64,000 bases of DNA from assembly GCF_918698085.1 (NCBI RefSeq), contig NZ_CAKKLP010000006.1, positions 216,277-280,276 on the forward strand, written 5' to 3'. The notes under the pieces are model-generated. The model was not told where the DNA came from. It was given only the letters and a program-made list of their open reading frames with translations, and ran no database searches. Below, piece after piece: positions 8,795 to 15,989 of this stretch. Position 1 is the stretch's first letter. The number at the start of each line of letters is the position of its first letter. Origin of the DNA: Chryseobacterium sp. Bi04 (GTDB lineage Bacteria > Bacteroidota > Bacteroidia > Flavobacteriales > Weeksellaceae). The translations under genes were made by a program, and so were the position numbers.

Positions 8795-8916
8795 AACATT
8801 GCAGTATTCCCAATCATATTTTAGATAATCTGAACGATTATATTACACTGTTGAAAAAGCAGAATGAATCTTTAGAAGAAGAGAATAAGAAGCTAAAGCC
8901 TAATAAAAGAAATTAA
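8791..8916 (+). CDS. Possible 41-residue coiled-coil protein
   Basis: An ATG overlaps the preceding stop by 4 bases (ATGA). The 41-codon frame starts MKHCSIPNHILDNLNDYI and has a charged helix with heptad-like spacing (LLKKQNESLEEENKKLK), then ends just before the boundary repeat. Overlap coupling and coiled-coil character argue for a real small gene or the remnant of a longer one; its length argues for caution. Nothing indicates its role. Confidence 0.4.
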   Translation: MKHCSIPNHILDNLNDYITLLKKQNESLEEENKKLKPNKRN

Positions 8917-8917
8917 A

Positions 8918-8955
8918 CCCCACACTGCCGCACGAATCCTTTCGTGTGGCATTTT
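8918..8955 (+). repeat. Cassette-boundary stem-loop repeat, copy B
   Basis: CCCCACACTGCC followed by GCACGAATCCTTTCGTGTGG and a T-rich stretch. The stem CACGAA/TTCGTG is identical to copy A, and similarity continues through TTAACAATTAGTTATATTTA into the RHS core. Compared with copy A there is one extra C in TTACCCAATAC, which puts the following RHS core out of frame. Confidence 0.75.
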
Positions 8956-9081
8956 TTTTATTAACAATTAGTTATATTTACCCAATACAAGAATCAACTT
9001 GGAAATGCAAGAATAAGTTTCGGAAGAAACAGCACAGGCGCTCTTGAAATTACAGATTCTAATGATTATTATCCATTCGGA

Positions 9082-9483
9082 ATGAGTCATTTAAATACTG
9101 GAGCATCTTTCTTTGGACCGAGTACATATAAAAATTATAAATACAATGGGAAGGAGCTACAGGAGACAGGAATGTATGATTATGGAGCAAGATTCTATAT
9201 GCCGGATCTGGGTAGATGGGGAACGGTAGATCCTATGGCAGAAAAGATGAGAAGGCATAGTCCTTATAACTATGCTTTTAATAATCCTATCCGATACATT
9301 GACCCTGATGGTAGAGCTCCATTCGGAGATTTCTTTGGTACTTCAGGAAGGTATTTAGGAAGTGATGGGAAAAGAGATGGGAAAATATACATAAGTCAAG
9401 GAAGTAAGAGTAGTTATGTAACAGCAGCTAAACAAGAGGTTGCTGGAGGATTAGCATCTTTAAGTGCTATTTCTAGATCATAA
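9082..9483 (+). CDS. Displaced RHS core cassette, N-terminal part of a split JAB-like toxin
   Basis: RHS-core similarity starts at about 8967, but an extra C just after the boundary repeat shifts the frame, so the first Met of the continuing frame is at 9082. The core ([30 protein letters not shown]) ends at a DPDG near residue 73, and the tip begins with a GRYLGSDGKRDGKIYI segment like those opening other Bacteroidota RHS tips. It stops at 9481-9483, and the tip seems to continue in another frame at 9486. The cassette is therefore broken at both ends and is most likely a silent or decaying donor. Confidence 0.65.
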   Translation: MSHLNTGASFFGPSTYKNYKYNGKELQETGMYDYGARFYMPDLGRWGTVDPMAEKMRRHSPYNYAFNNPIRYIDPDGRAPFGDFFGTSGRYLGSDGKRDGKIYISQGSKSSYVTAAKQEVAGGLASLSAISRS

Positions 9484-9485
9484 AC

Positions 9486-10010
9486 ATGACAAATTCTCCT
9501 TCAAACCACAGAATTAGCCCTGATTCTAAAGGTTGGCAGCACGAAGTTAGAGCGGATATTGACTTAACAGGTAATAGAACTACATTTACAGAAGGTGGTA
9601 AAACTTCTATAAATAGTGGTCTTGCTAAAGCAGAAGTTAATAGTTTTGACATAAAGAGTCAGCACGGTATTAAAAACGATATAAAATCTGATATTGTACT
9701 TCATACCCATCCAACAGCAACAACAGTAGAGAGCACTGCAACTGCGGGGAAATTCAGTGTCTATACTTTGACTGCAACAGATCCCTCTGCTGCTGATACA
9801 GCGGATTTTGCTAAACGTGACACAAATATTATTGCAGGTAACTTGGAAAAAAATTCAGTACAAGTAAACGCAGATGGTTCTTTTATCGATCCAAATAATA
9901 AACAAGGTGCTGTATTTTATGACAGAAGTGGAAGCGAAACTATGAGAATTGAATTATCTACAGTTAATAAAATATTATCTAATTATGAAAATGGTCAAAT
10001 CAAACCTTAA
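9486..10010 (+). CDS. JAB/JAMM-like toxin domain, C-terminal part of a split cassette
   Basis: This 174-residue frame starts 2 bases after the stop of the RHS-core fragment; one inserted or two deleted bases near 9480 would join them. It contains HEVRADI (E20), DIVLHTHPTATT (H73, H75) and DPSAADTADF (S101, D104). This fits Glu, HxHP and Ser-x-x-Asp of JAB/MPN metallopeptidases, with a longer insertion before the Ser than in the other two tips. The middle part (SINSGLAKAEVNSFDIKSQH) I do not recognise. It could be expressed alone as an orphan toxin domain, but no ribosome-binding site is visible. The candidate immunity gene overlaps its end. Confidence 0.65.
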   Translation: MTNSPSNHRISPDSKGWQHEVRADIDLTGNRTTFTEGGKTSINSGLAKAEVNSFDIKSQHGIKNDIKSDIVLHTHPTATTVESTATAGKFSVYTLTATDPSAADTADFAKRDTNIIAGNLEKNSVQVNADGSFIDPNNKQGAVFYDRSGSETMRIELSTVNKILSNYENGQIKP

Positions 10011-10443
10011 TAAAATAATAAATTTACTAGTGTTTTTTGTATCAGTTACAATTTACAGTCAAAAAGTTAATTTAATAATTTTTATAAATGATGAAATTAT
10101 TACAAGCCCTGTGGGACTAGAGTTTTACAATAAAAATTTCACTAATAAATATAAATATACATATTCTCCGGGAAAAGAAATTGACATTAATACCAATGAT
10201 ATTTTTAAAGAAAATATGATATTACAATTTAATGCGTATGGAAACAAAGAAAACCCAACTAAACTTTATAGTTATAATATATCTCTTGAATCAGGCCTGT
10301 TTAAGGATACCTCTTTTCTAATAATAAAGATTTATAATCTGGATCAAAAAGAATACAAAAAAAAATACTGTAGATCAAAAGAACTTTATATAGTAGATTT
10401 TCATAAAAGTGGTCTTCATATAGATACTGGAATATGTAAGTGA
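9985..10443 (+). CDS. Putative exported immunity protein for the split JAB-like cassette
   Basis: The frame is open from 9949, but I prefer the ATG at 9985 (or 9991), which gives a standard signal peptide: basic start, then KIINLLVFFVSVTIYSQK. From 9985 the protein has 152 residues. It has no lipobox Cys but should be exported to the periplasm. The mature part is beta-strand rich (NLIIFINDEIIT, YKYTYSPGKEIDI, FLIIKIYNL) with two Cys near the end. The gene overlaps the toxin frame by 26 bases, consistent with a toxin-immunity pair. I know no family name; the role is inferred from position. Confidence 0.65.
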   Translation: MKMVKSNLNKIINLLVFFVSVTIYSQKVNLIIFINDEIITSPVGLEFYNKNFTNKYKYTYSPGKEIDINTNDIFKENMILQFNAYGNKENPTKLYSYNISLESGLFKDTSFLIIKIYNLDQKEYKKKYCRSKELYIVDFHKSGLHIDTGICK

Positions 10444-10475
10444 AATTCATTTTGCTAGTATGATACTAAATAAAA

Positions 10476-10506
10476 CCCCGCTCCCGCACGATTGTATCAT
10501 GTGGCA
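10476..10506 (+). repeat. Cassette-boundary stem-loop repeat, copy C (diverged)
   Basis: CCCCGCTCCCGCACGATTGTATCATGTGGCAT keeps the flanks of copies A and B (CCCC..., CGCACGA, GTGGCAT) with a changed loop; GAT/ATC and CAC/GTG still pair with a 2-base bulge. No RHS core follows, so this copy marks the end of the array. Confidence 0.6.
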
Positions 10507-10518
10507 TAATATAAACAC

Positions 10519-10546
10519 CACTTCGCAAAGTCTTCGACTTTGAGTG
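10519..10546. repeat. Hairpin after the RHS array
   Basis: CAAAGTC (10526-10532) pairs with GACTTTG (10536-10542) around TTC, with outer CACT/AGTG pairing. It resembles the CAAAGTT/AACTTTG hairpin at 5690-5706. The rest of 10444-10630 shows no gene. Confidence 0.5.
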
Positions 10547-10632
10547 ATGCCTAGTCTTGAAAAAGGTTGACTAAAAGAGCATAAAGAGTCACCTTTATGG
10601 ATTAAAAAAATACTTCCAATATAATACAAAAA

Positions 10633-10668
10633 AAACAGACTGTTCTTCTCTGAACAGTCTGTTTATAT
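10633..10668. terminator. Bidirectional terminator between RHS array and mdh
   Basis: AAACAGACTGTTC (10633-10645) and GAACAGTCTGTTT (10652-10664) form a perfect 13-bp stem with a 6-base loop, preceded by A residues and followed by T residues. It can end the RHS-array transcript on the plus strand and mdh on the minus strand. Confidence 0.85.
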
Positions 10669-10697
10669 TTTCAAGCCAGCTAAAAGCCGGGTAATGA

Positions 10698-11624
10698 TTA
10701 GAATTTCAAATCTCCGTTCACTTCTCTTACTGCATTGGCAGCTTCAGCGAATTTCAATTGCTCTTCAGCAGTTAAAGTAACGTTTACGATTTTTTCTACT
10801 CCGTTTGCCCCGATGATAGCAGGAACTCCTAAGCAGATATCGTTTTGACCGTACTCACCTTCAAGCATTAAAGAACAAGGGATCATTTTCTTTTGGTCAC
10901 ATGCAATAGCCTGAACCATTACAGAAACAGCTGCACCCGGTGCATACCAGGCTGAAGTTCCTAATAGTTTAGTAAGCGTAGCTCCACCCACTTTAGTTTC
11001 TTCAATTACATATTTTTGTTGCTCTTCGTCTAAGAATTCAGTTACAGGAACTCCGTTTCTTGTTGCTTTGCTCAATAATGGAAGCATACCTGTATCACTG
11101 TGAGCAGCGATTACCATTCCGTCCACATCAGAAATAGGGCTTTCTAATGCTTCAGCCAATCTGTATTTGAATCTTGCAGAATCCAAAGCACCACCCATTC
11201 CGATGATTTTGTGCTTAGGAAGGCCTGAAGTTTTATGCACTAAATAAGCCATCGTATCCATTGGGTTGGAAACTACGATGATGATTACTTCCGGAGAATG
11301 TTTCACTAAATTTTCAGTAACATCTTTTACGATTCCTGCGTTGATACCAATCAACTCTTCTCTTGTCATTCCAGGTTTTCTGGGAATACCTGAAGTGATT
11401 ACTGCTACATGAGAACCTGCAGTTTTGCTGTAATCTCCTGTTGTTCCGGTAATTTTTGTATCGAATCCGTTCAGCGACGCTGTCTGCATCAAATCCATTG
11501 CTTTACCTTCAGCAAATCCTTCTTTAATATCTACTAAAACTACTTCTGAACAGAAGTTCTTCATTGCGATGTATTCTGCACAGCTTGCTCCTACAGCGCC
11601 TGCACCTACTACAGTTACTTTCAT
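10698..11624 (-). CDS. mdh: Malate dehydrogenase
   Basis: This 308-residue LDH-like NAD-dependent malate dehydrogenase interconverts malate and oxaloacetate in the TCA cycle. The N-terminal Rossmann fold has GAGAVG (residues 7-12) and an Asp at the end of the second strand (VDI, D32), indicating NAD. Substrate-binding Arg residues lie in GIPRKPGMTREE (R82, R88). The conserved SNPMD, the LDSAR catalytic Asp/Arg pair (D148, R151) and the catalytic His in IAAHSDTG (H175) are all present. Length is normal for the family (about 310). A good flavobacterial promoter lies about 57 bases upstream and a strong terminator follows, so the gene is probably transcribed alone. Confidence 0.97.
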   Translation of the reverse strand: MKVTVVGAGAVGASCAEYIAMKNFCSEVVLVDIKEGFAEGKAMDLMQTASLNGFDTKITGTTGDYSKTAGSHVAVITSGIPRKPGMTREELIGINAGIVKDVTENLVKHSPEVIIIVVSNPMDTMAYLVHKTSGLPKHKIIGMGGALDSARFKYRLAEALESPISDVDGMVIAAHSDTGMLPLLSKATRNGVPVTEFLDEEQQKYVIEETKVGGATLTKLLGTSAWYAPGAAVSVMVQAIACDQKKMIPCSLMLEGEYGQNDICLGVPAIIGANGVEKIVNVTLTAEEQLKFAEAANAVREVNGDLKF

Positions 11625-11680
11625 ATGGTATACTTTTTAAATTATTTATTTTTTAAGTTAAGTTTAAAATTGAAACTCCC

Positions 11681-11711
11681 CAAATTTAACAATTCCTGAA
11701 AAAGTGGGCAA
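11681..11711 (-). promoter_or_regulatory. Predicted flavobacterial promoter for mdh
   Basis: On the minus strand TTG (11711-11709), 20 bases of spacer and TAAATTTG (11688-11681) match the Bacteroidota consensus TTG/TAnnTTTG. It lies about 57 bases before the mdh start codon. Confidence 0.6.
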
Positions 11712-11744
11712 TTTTTCAGGAATTTTATTAGGTATTAAAAGAAA

Positions 11745-12296
11745 TTAATTGACGTTCAGTAAAAACGAGTATAATTTTTTCGCGCCGGACAGCACTTCAT
11801 TGTAGTTTTCTTCATGAACTTCAGTATCCAGCACCTCCTTAAAATTCTTCCACATCGGGCCTGTATTTTCCTGGTAGCATCCAAAGAAATTGAAAGTAAC
11901 CTCATCAAAACCTTCCGTCTTTGAAAGCTGCTTAGCGATTACGTTTCCTCCCAATGTAGAACCTTCAATCACATACATCGCTCCTAAGGCTTCATGTTCA
12001 TTATTAAATTCCAGATCATGAGAAACTTCCTGGTTGGTTAGGGAAAGGCTTTTCAGGTCTTTTTCAATAAGAGAGAGTTTTTTTCTCTCGTTAAGCTGAA
12101 GCTTTTGCGAATATTTATCAGAAAGACTGTTGAATATCTTATCCTCACTGTGAAGAAGCATCAGATAATTGGTATGAATGATCTTTTTATAATCTTCTAA
12201 CGTGAATGTTTTATTAAAAATTTTTTCAGAATTAAAAAGCTTTTCCGCTGCATCGTGATAGCTGGCTGTATTCTGTTTTAAATATTCTGATACCAT
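11745..12296 (-). CDS. Biliverdin-producing heme oxygenase
   Basis: This 183-residue soluble, all-helical heme oxygenase opens heme to biliverdin, CO and iron. The proximal heme ligand is H14 in SYHDAAEK, and the distal-helix glycine stretch is YVIEGSTLGGNVI. The gene lies 26 bases downstream of the bacteriophytochrome on the same strand. The natural reading is a BphO-type enzyme supplying biliverdin as chromophore rather than a pure iron-scavenging enzyme. Length is slightly short but within the bacterial range. Confidence 0.9.
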   Translation of the reverse strand: MVSEYLKQNTASYHDAAEKLFNSEKIFNKTFTLEDYKKIIHTNYLMLLHSEDKIFNSLSDKYSQKLQLNERKKLSLIEKDLKSLSLTNQEVSHDLEFNNEHEALGAMYVIEGSTLGGNVIAKQLSKTEGFDEVTFNFFGCYQENTGPMWKNFKEVLDTEVHEENYNEVLSGAKKLYSFLLNVN

Positions 12297-12322
12297 AATA
12301 ACGTTTTAAAAGTTTCTCAAAT

Positions 12323-14515
12323 TTAAGGCTTTTTAAACGTTAAAATGAAAGAAGTCCCTTCTTTATTGCTCTCAAAATCCACATTTCCGCCAATTCTTTT
12401 CATAATCCGATGAACAATAGACAGCCCTATTCCATTTCCTTTAAATTTTTTCGCATTTTCCATCCTGTTGAAAATCTTAAACATTTTATGCTTCTCTTCC
12501 TCAGGAATTCCAATGCCGTTATCTGAAATCCGATATACAATAACAGAGCCATCCTCTACCCCTTCAATCTCCACTTTCGGCTGATCTTTATGGGAAGAGT
12601 ATTTTACGGCATTGTTGATAATATTTAAAAATACCTGATGAAGCATGGTTTTGTCTCCCATCACATCAGGGCAATTTTTAATGATGATTTCACTTTTCGA
12701 GCTGCCGTACGTCATCTTGGCATTTTCAGAAATCTTATGAATGGTATGGCCTATTTTCAGGCTTTCAAGCTGAATTTCACTGTGCTTGGCACGGCTAAGC
12801 TGCAATACATCATGCATCATCTCCGCCATAGTATCAATTTCCTCAATAATCGTATTGATCTTCCCTTTACTTTTTTCAGAATCATCAGCTAAATTTCCCA
12901 AAAGCATTTGAGCATTAAGCTTCATAACAGTAAGAGGAGTTCCTAAATCATGAGAAATGGTATAAGAAAAACTGTCCAGCTCTTCATTTACTTTTTTAAG
13001 CTCATCATTCAGTCTTTTGATTGCAATATAATTTTTATGGGAGCTTTCCAGGATCAGATCACGGATTGCATGAACAGAACTTACATTTCGGGAATTCCAT
13101 CTTTTAGAATGGCCTTTTATATTTTCTGTAAAAATCTGGAATGATGTTCTGGGAGAAACAATTCGTTTTTCTTCTCCATTTTGGGAAATAATATCAATAT
13201 TCTTTTCCGGATTTCCAGCCCAGTTAATATGCTCATCAAACTCTTTCCGGAACCAGATCAGCATTTCTTTTTTTTCCCTGTCAATAAAATAGATAATCAC
13301 ACCTGCCGCATTCTCAGACAAGCCTAAATTTTCACCTTGATCCTTAAGAAAGCTTCTGTTTACATAAATCGTGTTTTCGCAGTTTTCAAAAGCCCAATCA
13401 ACGATTTTGTTAATCGTATCATAATCCGGAGTAATTCCGTCTGTTACTATATTTTCATCTGAAATCACAACAAGGCCGTCGGCTTCAGGTAAATCCCTTA
13501 TTTCCGTTTTATTTTCGGACAGCGAGTCCAGTAAATTATGATGTTTTAAAAAATCCGTTTTCAGATGGGATAGCTTCTCGTTCAGTTCCAGTCGGTAATT
13601 CAGTTCATTTTTAGATTTAAATGATGAATAGGCATTTGCCGCCAGAGCCGTAAAAATACCGGCCTGTACCCTATCTTCAAGATCAATATGCTTAGCCTCA
13701 ACATTCTGACAGGTAACCAATCCCCAAAGGTGATCATCAATGATAATGGAAATACTGAAACTGGAAGATACCCCCGAGTTTTTAAGATACTGCCCATGGA
13801 TAGGAGACATACCCCTTGACGCAGAAAGGCTGAGATCGATATGTTTCTCTGTTTTACTTAAAAGCGGAACCGTTTCAGCATTAATATTACTGAATATCCT
13901 TTTCCTTTTTTTAAGATAAAGCGCCCGGGCCTGCTTGGGTATATCCGATTCCGGATAATGGAGTCCCAGAAAACTTTCCATACCGTTCCCTTTCTTTTCA
14001 GCAATCACTTTTCCAGAGCCATCCATCATAAATTTATATACCATTATCCGGTCATAATTCACAACCTTGGAAAGTGTTTCCAACAGATGGTTCCAAAGAT
14101 CCTGCTGGTTATCTATGGTATAAAAATTGTCATATTTATTGGAAATCCGCTTATTGGGATTAATCAGGACTTCTTCAAATTCTAAGAAGATATACCTTCC
14201 GCTTTTAAAAACAGAAAAGTGATATTCTTTATCATTAATAAAAATTTTGTCGAAGTAGGTTTCATTCTCCCTCCTGGTAAATGTATTCAGCGAAGTATAA
14301 ATATCTGAATCGATAATACTTTGAAAGCTTTCAGGAAAGTCCGTGAGCTTTCTGTTGAAAAGTTCATCTGAACTCTCAATAGTAAATATATTCAGAATAT
14401 TCCTGCTGAAAAAAGTAATGGAATGGGATTCCGCATCAATGCCAATCAAATAGCCAAAACTCTGTATATAGCCTGGAATATGGATAGGCTCCTCATGGCA
14501 CTCTACAAAATTCAT
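12323..14515 (-). CDS. bphP: Bacteriophytochrome sensor histidine kinase
   Basis: This 730-residue red/far-red photoreceptor has PAS-GAF-PHY-HisKA-HATPase order. The biliverdin-attaching Cys is C6 in VECHEEPIHIPGYIQ. The GAF domain has PESDIPKQAR (D191) and SPIHGQYL (H240, equivalent to the chromophore His of DrBphP H260). The second chromophore His (DrBphP H290, in CHH) is replaced by Gln: LVTCQN, Q270. The PHY tongue shows NWAGN and the PRxSF motif (PRTSF, residues 455-459). The kinase has an H-box FSYTISHDLGTP (H522), N-box (FLNIINNAVKYS) and G-boxes (DNGIGIPEE, GNGIGLSIV). It is cytosolic with no membrane segments. No response regulator gene is adjacent, so the output partner is elsewhere. 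The heme oxygenase downstream is probably co-transcribed. Confidence 0.95.
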   Translation of the reverse strand: MNFVECHEEPIHIPGYIQSFGYLIGIDAESHSITFFSRNILNIFTIESSDELFNRKLTDFPESFQSIIDSDIYTSLNTFTRRENETYFDKIFINDKEYHFSVFKSGRYIFLEFEEVLINPNKRISNKYDNFYTIDNQQDLWNHLLETLSKVVNYDRIMVYKFMMDGSGKVIAEKKGNGMESFLGLHYPESDIPKQARALYLKKRKRIFSNINAETVPLLSKTEKHIDLSLSASRGMSPIHGQYLKNSGVSSSFSISIIIDDHLWGLVTCQNVEAKHIDLEDRVQAGIFTALAANAYSSFKSKNELNYRLELNEKLSHLKTDFLKHHNLLDSLSENKTEIRDLPEADGLVVISDENIVTDGITPDYDTINKIVDWAFENCENTIYVNRSFLKDQGENLGLSENAAGVIIYFIDREKKEMLIWFRKEFDEHINWAGNPEKNIDIISQNGEEKRIVSPRTSFQIFTENIKGHSKRWNSRNVSSVHAIRDLILESSHKNYIAIKRLNDELKKVNEELDSFSYTISHDLGTPLTVMKLNAQMLLGNLADDSEKSKGKINTIIEEIDTMAEMMHDVLQLSRAKHSEIQLESLKIGHTIHKISENAKMTYGSSKSEIIIKNCPDVMGDKTMLHQVFLNIINNAVKYSSHKDQPKVEIEGVEDGSVIVYRISDNGIGIPEEEKHKMFKIFNRMENAKKFKGNGIGLSIVHRIMKRIGGNVDFESNKEGTSFILTFKKP

Positions 14516-14970
14516 AATATGTCAGTCAATCTATCAAAGATAAGTCTTTTTTTCTACAGCGTGGCCGGTGTGGTACCTATTTTCCTTTGTTTCAAACAAT
14601 AATCTCTGTATATTTTGCGCTTCTTCCGACTAAAAACAGCGTTGAAACATTCTTTATTTTACCCCTGTTTAATAAGATATCTCTAAAATATACAAAAAAA
14701 AATCCAGTAATAACGTTTTCAATCTATAGTTCATGATTCATAACATGAATTACATATCTGCTCCAACACAGAGGCCTGTGAAGTGGAATGTCCACAAGGA
14801 ATTTCTGTACTCAATATCGCCAGAATGAATTTTGAATATAACAGGGCCCTGTTTTTCAGGAAAAAGTAACTAAACGAATAACGTATAGATGATAAAAAGA
14901 GCGAATTTGTAATGAACAAATTCGCTCTTTTTTATCTTTAGTTGAATATTGATTTTCGGAATTAATTGAT
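14516..14970. other. 455-bp intergenic region
   Basis: No credible gene was seen. The right part carries a strong bidirectional hairpin (14894-14932). On the minus strand TATCTTTG at 14542-14535 could be the -7 box for bphP, but no well-spaced -33 TTG was found. Confidence 0.5.
14894..14934. terminator. Strong rho-independent terminator
   Basis: AAAAAGAGCGAATTTGT (14894-14910) pairs perfectly over 17 bp with 14916-14932 around AATGA. A and T runs flank both sides, so it can work on both strands. It lies 37 bases after the end of the minus-strand membrane protein gene. Confidence 0.85.
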
Positions 14971-15930
14971 TTAAATTCCCGGGATCGTAATTTTATCCGG
15001 ATCATCTTCATCATACATAATCTCTATCGTTCCTGTTTTGGGTACTGAAGAAAGATCCAGAAGTCTGACCACCTTTTTATAGACGGCAATGTGCTCTTTG
15101 CCCCTGAAATCCTTAAAGCTGACCTGAAACATAATCTGCGGCTGGTCATTTATCGTCAGTCCCGTCTGGTTGACACTGATAATCTGTGCTTCGGCACTTC
15201 TTCCAACAAAGAGGATACGTCCTTCTTTTTTATTCTTAAAAAATTTCCCTACAATCATCTGAAAAACCAATACATAAATAAGGGTCATCACTCCACTGAA
15301 AATAATAGGATGCATAAAAGTGAGAAACTGCCAGCCAAAATCAAAAGATTCCCGCCTATAGAAATAAGAGTAAAGACCAATAATATAAGCGATTAACAAT
15401 ATGATAAATACTATTCTTACAATCATTCCTGATGCATTGAAACCAACCTTTTGGTCGCTTAAAATAAAGTAAGGTTCCTGCGAAACATCAGGATTCAGCA
15501 ATACCTTCACACGATTTCCTACATCAAACCTTTTTTCCTGTGGCCTGGAATCATGAAACATCATCTCATGTTCAATCATGGTATTCCTAAGGTTGGGAAA
15601 TGAAAGAACAATCTGAATGGCATTCATATTGGTTTTCGGAAAGTATTTTAAAAGCTGGTAACGCATCACTTTAGCCTCTCTGGGAATACCATTTCTCAGA
15701 ATGGAATGAATGGTGTTCCTCTGCTTAAAGGTTTTAATGAAAAGAATATTAATGAAGAATACGAGAATATATCCCCATATGAATAAAGAAAGACCGAGAT
15801 ATCCATAGCTCACCGCTAACGAATTTCTCGGTCCTGTTGCGCCTTCCTCAGTCATCATATAAATGAAAATCGGAAAAGGTACGCAGAAGAAAAAGAGGAA
15901 AGCTCCCCAGAAAACAATCATAAACTTCAT
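14971..15930 (-). CDS. Four-helix membrane protein with two DUF3592-like soluble domains
   Basis: This 319-residue protein has two similar halves. Each begins with a pair of transmembrane segments (about 5-27 and 43-65; about 170-190 and 205-225) and is followed by a small beta-rich domain. The first domain has IPREAKVMRYQL and VGNRVKVLLNPD; the second has RSAEAQIISVNQTG and GTIEIMYDEDDPDK. The pattern A-x-V/I, a target-strand segment and a closing V-x-Y-x-P resembles DUF3592-type domains found as repeats in other bacteria. The function is unknown. It is monocistronic, with a strong terminator downstream. Confidence 0.7.
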   Translation of the reverse strand: MKFMIVFWGAFLFFFCVPFPIFIYMMTEEGATGPRNSLAVSYGYLGLSLFIWGYILVFFINILFIKTFKQRNTIHSILRNGIPREAKVMRYQLLKYFPKTNMNAIQIVLSFPNLRNTMIEHEMMFHDSRPQEKRFDVGNRVKVLLNPDVSQEPYFILSDQKVGFNASGMIVRIVFIILLIAYIIGLYSYFYRRESFDFGWQFLTFMHPIIFSGVMTLIYVLVFQMIVGKFFKNKKEGRILFVGRSAEAQIISVNQTGLTINDQPQIMFQVSFKDFRGKEHIAVYKKVVRLLDLSSVPKTGTIEIMYDEDDPDKITIPGI

Positions 15931-15989
15931 AACTGCTATTTTGTAATCAGCAATAAAGTTATGATATTTATTTAATGAATTGATTTCTA

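Noticed and set aside
4252..10010. Displaced RHS fragments as separate functional secreted toxins
   Set aside because: None has a signal peptide or RHS cocoon; they are better read as silent cassettes, although low-level expression of the tips cannot be excluded.
14731..14919. 62-codon minus-strand open frame
   Set aside because: It overlaps the strong hairpin at 14894-14932, has no motif, and lacks a plausible start signal.
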